DNA from: Fodinibius sp964490705 | GTDB taxonomy: Bacteria > Bacteroidota > Rhodothermia > Balneolales > Balneolaceae | Length of the DNA: 29,742 nucleotides | Assembly: GCA_964490705.1 (NCBI GenBank) | Contig: CAZBCG010000021.1 | Span: 1 to 29,742, forward strand | Reading direction: 5' to 3' | Shown here: positions 24,463 through 29,742 of the stretch, one piece after another | Position numbering within the stretch: the first letter of the stretch is position 1 | How the letters are laid out: each line of letters opens with the position of its first letter | The notes under the pieces: model-generated | What the model saw: the letters and a program-made list of their open reading frames with translations, nothing else | What the model was told of the DNA's origin: nothing | The model's database searches: none | Made by a program: the position numbers and the translations under genes

Positions 24463-24576
24463 CTAGGGTTTTACAATAAGTCAGGATTGTAACAGCCTCA
24501 TATTGATTGCCTAGCGTCAAATGCGTATTCTTTGCCTACAAAATTAAACCGTGATTTGTAATCATAAAATCTCATT

Positions 24577-24834
24577 ATGGCCGACTTTGAAGACGCCGAT
24601 TATGAAGCCTACGAACAAGATATCGAGCTGCTGGTGGATACCCTCCGCAAGTGCTTTAATGCCAAAAAGGCACGATATAGTGTTGTAGGACATCAAAACA
24701 CATTATATATCGAAATTGAGGGACTCGATGAGCTTAGCCCCGAAGAAATTTCGGAAGTGGCCGAGCCGGTACTCGATGAGCTCGACATGGATTTTGACGA
24801 AATTTCTTTCCTGCCCCTCAACAAAAAAAATTAA
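24577..24834 (+). CDS. Small acidic protein of unknown function
   Basis: An 85-residue, strongly acidic protein starting MADFEDADYEAYEQDIELL. It looks like a compact alpha/beta domain: a helix (DIELLVDTLRKCFNAK), two strands (ARYSVVGHQ and TLYIEIEGL), an acidic helix (SPEEISEVAEPVLDELD) and a final strand (FDEISFLPL). There is no signal peptide, membrane segment or recognised motif. It lies 93 bases upstream of threonine synthase on the same strand, with a weak hairpin between. The coding look is good (regular third-base pattern, stop at 24832-24834), so I take it as real. Function unknown. Confidence 0.75.
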   Translation: MADFEDADYEAYEQDIELLVDTLRKCFNAKKARYSVVGHQNTLYIEIEGLDELSPEEISEVAEPVLDELDMDFDEISFLPLNKKN

Positions 24835-24849
24835 CTTTTTACGTCGAAC

Positions 24850-24874
24850 GGTGTAATTCCTGAGTGGAATCACC
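24850..24874 (+). other. Bulged hairpin between the small acidic gene and thrC
   Basis: GGTG-TA-ATTCC (24850-24860) pairs with GGAATCACC (24866-24874), leaving a 2-base bulge and a 5-base loop. It is followed by TATTTTACTATTTG, a poor U-run. It could be a weak terminator for the small gene or an attenuator-like element ahead of thrC; no leader peptide rich in Thr or Ile codons is visible. Confidence 0.35.
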
Positions 24875-24927
24875 TATTTTACTATTTGTGATCAGCTAAA
24901 AAATTATATCTAAAGACTGGAACTATT

Positions 24928-26634
24928 ATGGCAACTGCTACAACCGGCTACCAGCTAAAATGTGTAGCAAACGGACACATCAACTCCGAAGAAGAAACCA
25001 CCACCTATTGCACCCAATGTGACAGTGTGCTTCGGGCCTATTACGATGAATCTTCTGATGACATTCAATACCCGTTGGAAAAGCTGGTCCCCGATCCGAT
25101 AAAAACACATCCCAGTACACTAACAAAGTTAGATCGCCTCTCAGAAACCTATGGCGCCGACCTGCATGCCAAACTCGAATTTGAGCATCCCACCGGCTGC
25201 TTTAAGGATCGCGGCAGCTATATTGAAGTGCAAAAAGCGTTAGAACTTAATGCAGATGCGATCTGCCTGGCCTCAACGGGAAATATGGCAGCCTCGGTTG
25301 CGGCCTATGCCTGTTATTTTAAAATCCCGTGTTTTGTCTTTGTACCCGAAAAAACATCGGATGCCAAAATTGCCCAGGTTACCATTTTTGATGCCAACAT
25401 CATCCGCATAAAAGGTGATTTTAGTACGTGTGAAGCACTTTGTCGCGAATTTGCGAAATCGGGCAACTATTACCTGGCCGGCGATTATGTATTTCGCGAA
25501 GAGGGGCAAAAATCGTTTGCCTATGAACTGCTCGATCAGGATGGTGACGACTTCGACTATATTTTTGTGCCCGTAGGCTGCGGCACGAACTTCGGGGCGA
25601 TCTGGAAAGGATTTACTGAACTGAAAGAAGCCGGACGTATTGACAAACGCCCGAAGATGGTGGCCATTCAGCCCGAGCAAAGTTCGCCGGTGGTAGAGGG
25701 TATTTTCAAGAAGGAAAAAATCATCAAAAAGCAGGTGAACACTATGGCGCAGTCGGTGGCGGCCTCCGATCCCGTGGATTTCCACAAAGTACTGCTCGGC
25801 ATCGAAGAATCTGACGGTATGGCGTACACCGTTTCTGAAGATGAAATTCTGCAATCGCTCAAAGAGATGGCCGTCGAAGAGGGGCACTTTACGGAACCGG
25901 CCTGTGCCATTCCGCTGGCCTCCTTCAAAAATAATCTCGATAAATTTAAAGGCAAGAAGTGTCTTTTTGTGCTTACCGGATCGGGACTGAAGGATACTGC
26001 AGTTGTGGCCAAGCATTCGCATTCTTCTCCCGTGCTCTCACCAGATATCGACAAGGTGATCAACTATATCGATTCGGGATATATTGAAATGCAAAAGAAA
26101 TCCTGGGGCAAGGCTAAGGATACGTTCATGGCCAACCTGAAAATGGATGAAGGCCATCAGCAGTTGTACAATGAGTACGTTTCCAAGATCAATAAAAAGG
26201 GGAAAACCTTAAGCAACAATGAGATCGAAGTGCTGCAATCACTTGTTTTCAATGAAGATCTCGATCTAACGTATCCGGTGGAAGTGCTCGATTATAAAGT
26301 TACCATGCGCAAGCACGGCCTTGTTCATGCAAAAGTTAAGCTGGATATACAGGCAGAAGATGTCATCACCGAAGCCAAAGGAGTGGGACCAATTGATGCT
26401 ATTCTTACGGCTATGAAATCAGAAACGGACAGCATTTTCCCGCTGGAGGTCAGCAACCACCAGGTCGAAATTCAAAGTCCCGATACCGATTCGCTGGTCG
26501 TGGTGACGTTAACGCTTTCCAATAACGATCAGGAGTGGGTATCGAAAGGTGCCTCACCGGATACGCTGGAAGCGGTGATTCAAGCCTTTACCAAAGGACT
26601 GGCCATTGCCATGAAATCTGCAGTGGCGCAATAA
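24928..26634 (+). CDS. thrC: Threonine synthase with C-terminal LeuA-type regulatory domain
   Basis: A 568-residue PLP enzyme converting O-phosphohomoserine to threonine. The N-terminus has a Cys12/His17/Cys28/Cys31 zinc-ribbon-like patch. The fold-type II core follows at about 45-365: PLP lysine Lys93 in HPTGCFKDRG, LASTGNMAASVAAY as the substrate loop and VPVGCGTNFGAIW as the phosphate loop. Core threonine synthases end near residue 370. The remaining ~200 residues hold a helical linker (FMANLKMDEGHQQLYNEYVSKINKKG), and then about 445-562 resembles the LeuA_dimer regulatory domain of 2-isopropylmalate and citramalate synthases, with two half-repeats ending GVGPIDAILTAM and SKGASPDTLEAVIQAFTKGL. 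Allosteric control by a branched-chain amino acid, probably isoleucine (a threonine product), is inferred. A terminator follows. Confidence 0.93.
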   Translation: MATATTGYQLKCVANGHINSEEETTTYCTQCDSVLRAYYDESSDDIQYPLEKLVPDPIKTHPSTLTKLDRLSETYGADLHAKLEFEHPTGCFKDRGSYIEVQKALELNADAICLASTGNMAASVAAYACYFKIPCFVFVPEKTSDAKIAQVTIFDANIIRIKGDFSTCEALCREFAKSGNYYLAGDYVFREEGQKSFAYELLDQDGDDFDYIFVPVGCGTNFGAIWKGFTELKEAGRIDKRPKMVAIQPEQSSPVVEGIFKKEKIIKKQVNTMAQSVAASDPVDFHKVLLGIEESDGMAYTVSEDEILQSLKEMAVEEGHFTEPACAIPLASFKNNLDKFKGKKCLFVLTGSGLKDTAVVAKHSHSSPVLSPDIDKVINYIDSGYIEMQKKSWGKAKDTFMANLKMDEGHQQLYNEYVSKINKKGKTLSNNEIEVLQSLVFNEDLDLTYPVEVLDYKVTMRKHGLVHAKVKLDIQAEDVITEAKGVGPIDAILTAMKSETDSIFPLEVSNHQVEIQSPDTDSLVVVTLTLSNNDQEWVSKGASPDTLEAVIQAFTKGLAIAMKSAVAQ

Positions 26635-26647
26635 ATATTATATAAAG

Positions 26648-26683
26648 ATTACTAAACCTTGGAAGTTTAGTAATCCTCTTTTT
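26648..26683 (+). terminator. Rho-independent terminator of thrC
   Basis: A perfect 10-bp stem ATTACTAAAC (26648-26657) with GTTTAGTAAT (26665-26674), a 7-base loop, followed by CCTCTTTTT. It starts 14 bases after the thrC stop. The AT-rich stem makes it moderate in strength. Confidence 0.8.
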
Positions 26684-26740
26684 GGCTGTTTCAAGCGTTC
26701 ACGCTTATCACAGCAAGTACGCTCTCAGTAACTTTAGTTC

Positions 26741-26775
26741 AAATAAAAATCCCCTACACTTTCTAAGTGCAGGGG
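26741..26775 (-). terminator. Rho-independent terminator of dapD
   Basis: CCCCTACACTT (26751-26761) pairs with AAGTGCAGGGG (26765-26775) with one A-C mismatch and a 3-base loop. On the minus strand it is followed by ATTTTTATTT. It lies 66 bases beyond the dapD stop and faces the thrC terminator, so the convergent genes have separate terminators. Confidence 0.8.
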
Positions 26776-26841
26776 GCTAGTAGAAACTTTCCATAATTCA
26801 CCGGATGACAAATTCAGTCACCAGGTGAAAGTCTAACTACT

Positions 26842-27597
26842 TTATCGAAGGGCATCTTCGAGTTCCAGAGAAGCATCGCTGTCGGCGTCGCGATATTTGA
26901 CAATGAGCGGACAGGCGACATTCAGTCCCTGCTCTTGTGCCCAATCGCCACTCATGGGACGAGTACCGGGCACTACAACTGCTCGTTCAGGGATATCAGC
27001 CCCCTTACCAAGTACTTCTTCGTTCACGCAGTCATACACCGGAATCGATTTCGACAGCGTAACGCCGGGCGCAATGACGGCTCCTTTTTTAACAAGAATT
27101 CCTTCGACAACGACCGATCCCGCACCGATGAAGCAGTCATCTTCGATAACAACAGGTGATAATCCCACAGGCTCAAGCACACCGCCCAGCTGAACACCGG
27201 CCGATAGATGCACATTTTTACCAACTTGAGCACAAGATCCTACAAGAGCGTGACTGTCAATCATGGATCCCTCATCCACATAGCCACCCACATTAACGTA
27301 GGCCGGAGGCATAATGATAACACCTGATGCTACATACGCTCCACGCCGTACGGATGATCCACCCGGTACAAGACGCACATTTTCTTCGGCAGAAAAACGT
27401 CGCGGCGGCAGATTGTGCTTATCCACAAAACCATCGTAAATACCGGAATATTCGGTATTCTCACCGGCACTAAAAGAAGCCAATATCGCTTCTTTTACTT
27501 CGCGGTTGGCTTCCCAGCCGTCCCCTTTGGGTTCGGCCGCACGGATTTCACCCGTTTCCAGTTTGTCTAAAATTTCTTCCCAGTTGTTGTTACTCAT
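26842..27597 (-). CDS. dapD: Tetrahydrodipicolinate N-acyltransferase DapD
   Basis: DapD acylates 2,3,4,5-tetrahydrodipicolinate (succinyl-CoA or acetyl-CoA donor) in the diaminopimelate/lysine pathway. At 251 residues it is shorter than E. coli DapD (274). The N-terminal helical part holds NREVKEAILASFSAGE and YDGFVDKHNLPPRRF. A left-handed beta-helix of hexapeptide repeats follows from about residue 80, with VASGVIIMPPAYVNVGGYVDEGSMIDSHALVGSCAQVGKNVHLSAGVQLGG, VIEDDCFIGAGSVVVEGILVKKGAVIAPGVTLS and IPVYD. The GGYVDEGSMIDSHALVGSCAQ stretch is close to succinyl-type DapD, so N-succinyl is favoured; the sequence alone does not settle it. Same strand as dapA and dapB, but 295 bases and a likely terminator apart, so probably its own transcript. 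Confidence 0.92.
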   Translation of the reverse strand: MSNNNWEEILDKLETGEIRAAEPKGDGWEANREVKEAILASFSAGENTEYSGIYDGFVDKHNLPPRRFSAEENVRLVPGGSSVRRGAYVASGVIIMPPAYVNVGGYVDEGSMIDSHALVGSCAQVGKNVHLSAGVQLGGVLEPVGLSPVVIEDDCFIGAGSVVVEGILVKKGAVIAPGVTLSKSIPVYDCVNEEVLGKGADIPERAVVVPGTRPMSGDWAQEQGLNVACPLIVKYRDADSDASLELEDALR

Positions 27598-27626
27598 TGT
27601 AAATTATTTTCGATTCTAAGATTATA

Positions 27627-27643
27627 TACTTGTCTAACAAGTA
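27627..27643. other. Short inverted repeat upstream of dapD
   Basis: TACTTG (27627-27632) and CAAGTA (27638-27643) surround TCTAA, about 30-46 bases before the dapD start. This is a possible operator or promoter-linked site; the symmetry is only six base pairs. Confidence 0.3.
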
Positions 27644-27715
27644 CGCTGATAATTTGTACTTACCTTATTAGATAGGAACTTTATAGTCTGCATAAACTTT
27701 TAGATCCAACCCCTC

Positions 27716-27740
27716 TTGGCTCTCCCCTTTTGTAAGGGGA
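27716..27740. repeat. REP-like C-rich palindrome
   Basis: Inside the 295-base dapD-dapA gap. TCCCCTT (27723-27729) pairs with AAGGGGA (27734-27740), preceded by CCCCTCTTGGC. Such CTCCCC...GGGGA intergenic palindromes are common in Bacteroidota-like and cyanobacterial genomes. It has no T-run on either strand suited to termination. Confidence 0.5.
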
Positions 27741-27761
27741 AAAATGTGAGACCAGCTTGTG

Positions 27762-27799
27762 AAAAAAACCATTAAAACCCCCTCCTTTGCAAGGAGGGG
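27762..27799 (-). terminator. C-rich hairpin, probable dapBA terminator
   Basis: CCCCTCCTT (27779-27787) pairs perfectly with AAGGAGGGG (27791-27799) around a TGC loop. On the minus strand the hairpin is followed by TTTTAATGGTTTTTTTC. It lies 94 bases after the dapA stop. The flanking GTGCAGAGGTGG also resembles dispersed repeats, so it may be a repeat that serves as a terminator. Confidence 0.6.
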
Positions 27800-27892
27800 T
27801 GCAGAGGTGGTTACAAAAATTGCCCTAAAAAGTCCGGTTTTCCACATACAGTTGCTTAAACTTATTTAACCTCCCAAAAACGGGTTACTATA

Positions 27893-28777
27893 TTAATTAT
27901 GCTCCTCGTACCAGCGTTGGATTATATTATCTGCATTTTTTAGCAGTGCAACATCCTCCACATCGTCTTCGGTGAGCGGCGGATGCAGCGTCGAAAATTC
28001 AATTTCTCCTTTTTCATAAAGCAGTACTTTTGCCGGTGCAGGATTTGGACCACTAAACAATGCATCCGTACATTCTTGCCAAAGCGGCAGCAGTTCGGGA
28101 CCGCGTCCATCCAGGCACCAATCTACATATTGATGGGTTGCCTTCGGCCACACGTTCGAAGCCACCGAAACCAGTCCGTCGCAGCCCGCCATTGCAAAAA
28201 ATGGCGTTAGTCCATCATCACCGCTGTAAAATGCAATATCTTCGGCAGTCTTGCGATAATTCTGATAATCCTCAATGCTGCCGCTGGCTTCTTTCACCGC
28301 CTTAAAATTGGGATGATCGGCCAGTTCTTTCAACACCAACGGACTCATTTTTGCACCGGTGCGGGAGGGTACATTGTATAACATGCACGGTTTTTCGGAT
28401 GCATCCAGCAGCGACTTAAACCAGTTAACTTGTCCCTTGGGACCGGGTTTGGCATAAAGCGGTGTCACCAGCAGAAACGAATCCACATCAAACTGGTGGC
28501 AATATTCGATCCATTCAATTTGGTTACGGAGATTGTATCCGCCAACACCAACCATAATGGGGACATCCACATTGAGGCTGGCAGCCGTTTTGACGACCTG
28601 CTTTTTATCCTCGAGGCTGAGCGCTAGTCCTTCGCCCGTACTGCCCAGCACCAGCACGCCGTTGCCGGCTTCATCCTGCCGATGCATCAACGACGCCAGA
28701 TCATCAAGATGCAGATCTCCATTCTCCTTCATTGGGGTGACCAATGCCGTATAAAGTTGTGTGTCCGTTAAACTCAT
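27893..28777 (-). CDS. dapA: 4-hydroxy-tetrahydrodipicolinate synthase DapA
   Basis: DapA condenses pyruvate with aspartate semialdehyde, the committed step towards diaminopimelate and lysine. It is a 294-residue TIM barrel with the Schiff-base lysine Lys162 in FKAVKEASGSIED, Tyr134 in MLYNVPSRTG and the GSTGEG loop (45-50, Thr47). VTPMKENGDLHLDDL opens the barrel. Length and motifs are standard. Its ATG overlaps the dapB stop in ATGA (28774-28777), so the two are translationally coupled. Feedback control by lysine would act at the dimer interface in the family; I cannot judge it here. Confidence 0.95.
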   Translation of the reverse strand: MSLTDTQLYTALVTPMKENGDLHLDDLASLMHRQDEAGNGVLVLGSTGEGLALSLEDKKQVVKTAASLNVDVPIMVGVGGYNLRNQIEWIEYCHQFDVDSFLLVTPLYAKPGPKGQVNWFKSLLDASEKPCMLYNVPSRTGAKMSPLVLKELADHPNFKAVKEASGSIEDYQNYRKTAEDIAFYSGDDGLTPFFAMAGCDGLVSVASNVWPKATHQYVDWCLDGRGPELLPLWQECTDALFSGPNPAPAKVLLYEKGEIEFSTLHPPLTEDDVEDVALLKNADNIIQRWYEEHN

Positions 28778-29451
28778 AATTGTTGTTGCATTACATTATC
28801 AAAGATAGTTGAAAGATCGTGAAATCCGGGCACAATATCTCCATTCACAAGCTGCTCGGCCGCCCAAACCGCGCCTTCAGCAAAAATCTTGCGATCGTGT
28901 GCCTGATGTTTCAACATAATTGATTCCGTATCCGTTTTTACTTCCAGCTGGTGAATTCCTTTGATGTCTCCTTTTCGCTCGGAGGTAATTTCAGCATCCT
29001 GCCCCAGCCAATCTTTCCACGAAATAGCGGTTCCGCTGGGCGCATCCTGCTTGTGCACATGGTGAATCTCATGGATATGAAACGACGGATCGGTCAGCAC
29101 TGATGAACTCTGTCCAATGACGCTCAAACAGCGGCGCACAATGTTCATCCCCAAGCTAAAATTGGAAGCCTGAAGCCACGCCACATTATACTGATTCAAG
29201 GTTTCATCCAAATCACTTGGCCAATCATAGCCTGTTGTTCCCCAAGCAGCGGGAATCCCCGACTCCAGCAACGGTTCCATCAGATCATCCACAGCCGGAC
29301 CCGGAACAAACAAAATGGCGGCATCAGCCTGCGACAGTTTCTCCGCCGTAGGTTTATTTGAGGAATCAAACGGCCCCACAATTTGATCATCCGACAGCAC
29401 CTCTAACACTTTTCCACCGGTCTTCCCGGTACCGATCACAGCAAATTTCAT
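28774..29451 (-). CDS. dapB: 4-hydroxy-tetrahydrodipicolinate reductase DapB
   Basis: DapB reduces the DapA product with NAD(P)H. With the ATG at 29449-29451 it has 225 residues; a start eleven codons earlier would put residues ahead of MKFAVIGTGKTGGKV, which is already the first strand and dinucleotide loop of the Rossmann fold. The catalytic and substrate motif EIHHVHKQDAPSGTA lies at about 128-142 (His130, His131, Lys134). WGTTGYDW and ASNFSLGMNIVRR are also family segments. It is shorter than E. coli DapB (273), as usual for Bacteroidota forms, and the nucleotide loop reads GTGKTGGK where E. coli has GAGGRMG. First gene of dapB-dapA, and divergent from the DUF819 gene across 119 bases. 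Confidence 0.93.
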   Translation of the reverse strand: MKFAVIGTGKTGGKVLEVLSDDQIVGPFDSSNKPTAEKLSQADAAILFVPGPAVDDLMEPLLESGIPAAWGTTGYDWPSDLDETLNQYNVAWLQASNFSLGMNIVRRCLSVIGQSSSVLTDPSFHIHEIHHVHKQDAPSGTAISWKDWLGQDAEITSERKGDIKGIHQLEVKTDTESIMLKHQAHDRKIFAEGAVWAAEQLVNGDIVPGFHDLSTIFDNVMQQQL

Positions 29452-29570
29452 ATCAATCGTTCTATTAGACTCAAAATTGAGCAATAAGTATAACCTTTTG
29501 TAGATCGATTTTCATACCATTTGCGCATATCCCCTAAGATCATGTAGATTCAGGCTTAATCATTAATCCA

Positions 29571-29742
29571 ATGCTATCTATGTTTAATATACTTGCAGCC
29601 CCGGTCTTTACCAACGATGCGGTCGTATTGGGAATCTTACTCCTGATTCTTGCGGCCATTTTCATCACTTCCAGCAGCGACAACCCAAAGTGGCAAAAAT
29701 TTTATACGTTCGTCCCCTCGCTGCTGCTCTGCTATTTTATTC
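29571..29742 (+). CDS. DUF819-family membrane protein (N-terminal fragment, cut by window end)
   Basis: The frame from ATG 29571 (or 29580, three codons on) stays open to the last base and gives about 57 residues. The hydrophobic helix AVVLGILLLILAAIFIT, then SSSDNPKWQKFYTFVPSLLLCYFI, is characteristic of the N-terminus of DUF819 (YjcL-like) proteins, which are multi-helix membrane proteins of about 400 residues with unknown substrate. The ORF is too short for routine detection because it runs off the edge. Confidence 0.8.
   Translation, partial: MLSMFNILAAPVFTNDAVVLGILLLILAAIFITSSSDNPKWQKFYTFVPSLLLCYFI

Noticed and set aside
25273..26022. A 249-codon minus-strand frame opposite thrC.
   Set aside because: The product is rich in Phe, His and Arg with no motif, and it mirrors the conserved PALP core on the other strand.
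26797..26829. Inverted repeat TTCACC...GGTGAA next to the dapD stop.
   Set aside because: Six base pairs with a 21-base loop and no T-run; the stronger terminator lies just beyond.
1..29742. Search by eye for tRNA, rRNA, CRISPR arrays, transposases, integrases, phage genes and defence systems.
   Set aside because: None seen. Gaps are short, no evenly spaced repeats occur, and all confident genes are metabolic or envelope genes.

Overview
The window reads as a stretch of chromosome from a member of the Bacteroidota/Balneolota assemblage, most likely a salt-adapted Balneolota relative of Fodinibius or Gracilimonas. This is inferred from protein style, not proven. The signs are strongly acidic proteins, Bacteroidota-type TrmB, PurL, LemA/TPM and class III aminotransferase sequences, weak or absent Shine-Dalgarno sites before many genes, and short palindromic intergenic repeats. 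It holds 26 protein genes, the last one cut by the window end. I see no rRNA, tRNA, CRISPR array, insertion sequence or phage gene. No gene-free gap exceeds 300 bases; the largest is 27598-27892 (295 bases).

Left part (1-6.6 kb): purL (purine synthesis) and a YjjG-like HAD phosphatase run leftward. A rightward three-gene envelope cluster (LemA, a soluble TPM protein, a secreted membrane-anchored TPM protein) is followed by a convergent Nramp-like transporter.

Middle (6.6-17.6 kb): a full-length fused 5-oxoprolinase lies directly upstream of the Nramp-like gene. The transporter lacks the usual metal-binding residues, so the pair may handle 5-oxoproline and not a metal. Next come a FadE-type acyl-CoA dehydrogenase and its TetR-type regulator (a beta-oxidation unit with a candidate operator), trmB, a lone tonB converging with zero spacing on pdxH, a redoxin and a radical SAM protein.

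Right part (17.6-29.7 kb): two tandem paralogous lipoproteins of unknown function, each followed by a near-identical GC-rich terminator hairpin. Then an aldehyde dehydrogenase, a class III aminotransferase and a UbiA-family prenyltransferase. On the plus strand are a protein of the family often labelled '3-methyladenine DNA glycosylase', a small acidic protein, and a threonine synthase with a C-terminal extension resembling the regulatory domain of 2-isopropylmalate synthase. Facing it are dapD, dapA and dapB (lysine/diaminopimelate branch), so both the threonine and lysine branches of the aspartate family are encoded within 5 kb. A DUF819 membrane protein starts at the right edge.

The strongest candidates for something little described are the threonine synthase-LeuA regulatory domain fusion, the oxoprolinase/Nramp-like pair with a degenerate metal site, and the duplicated lipoprotein family.
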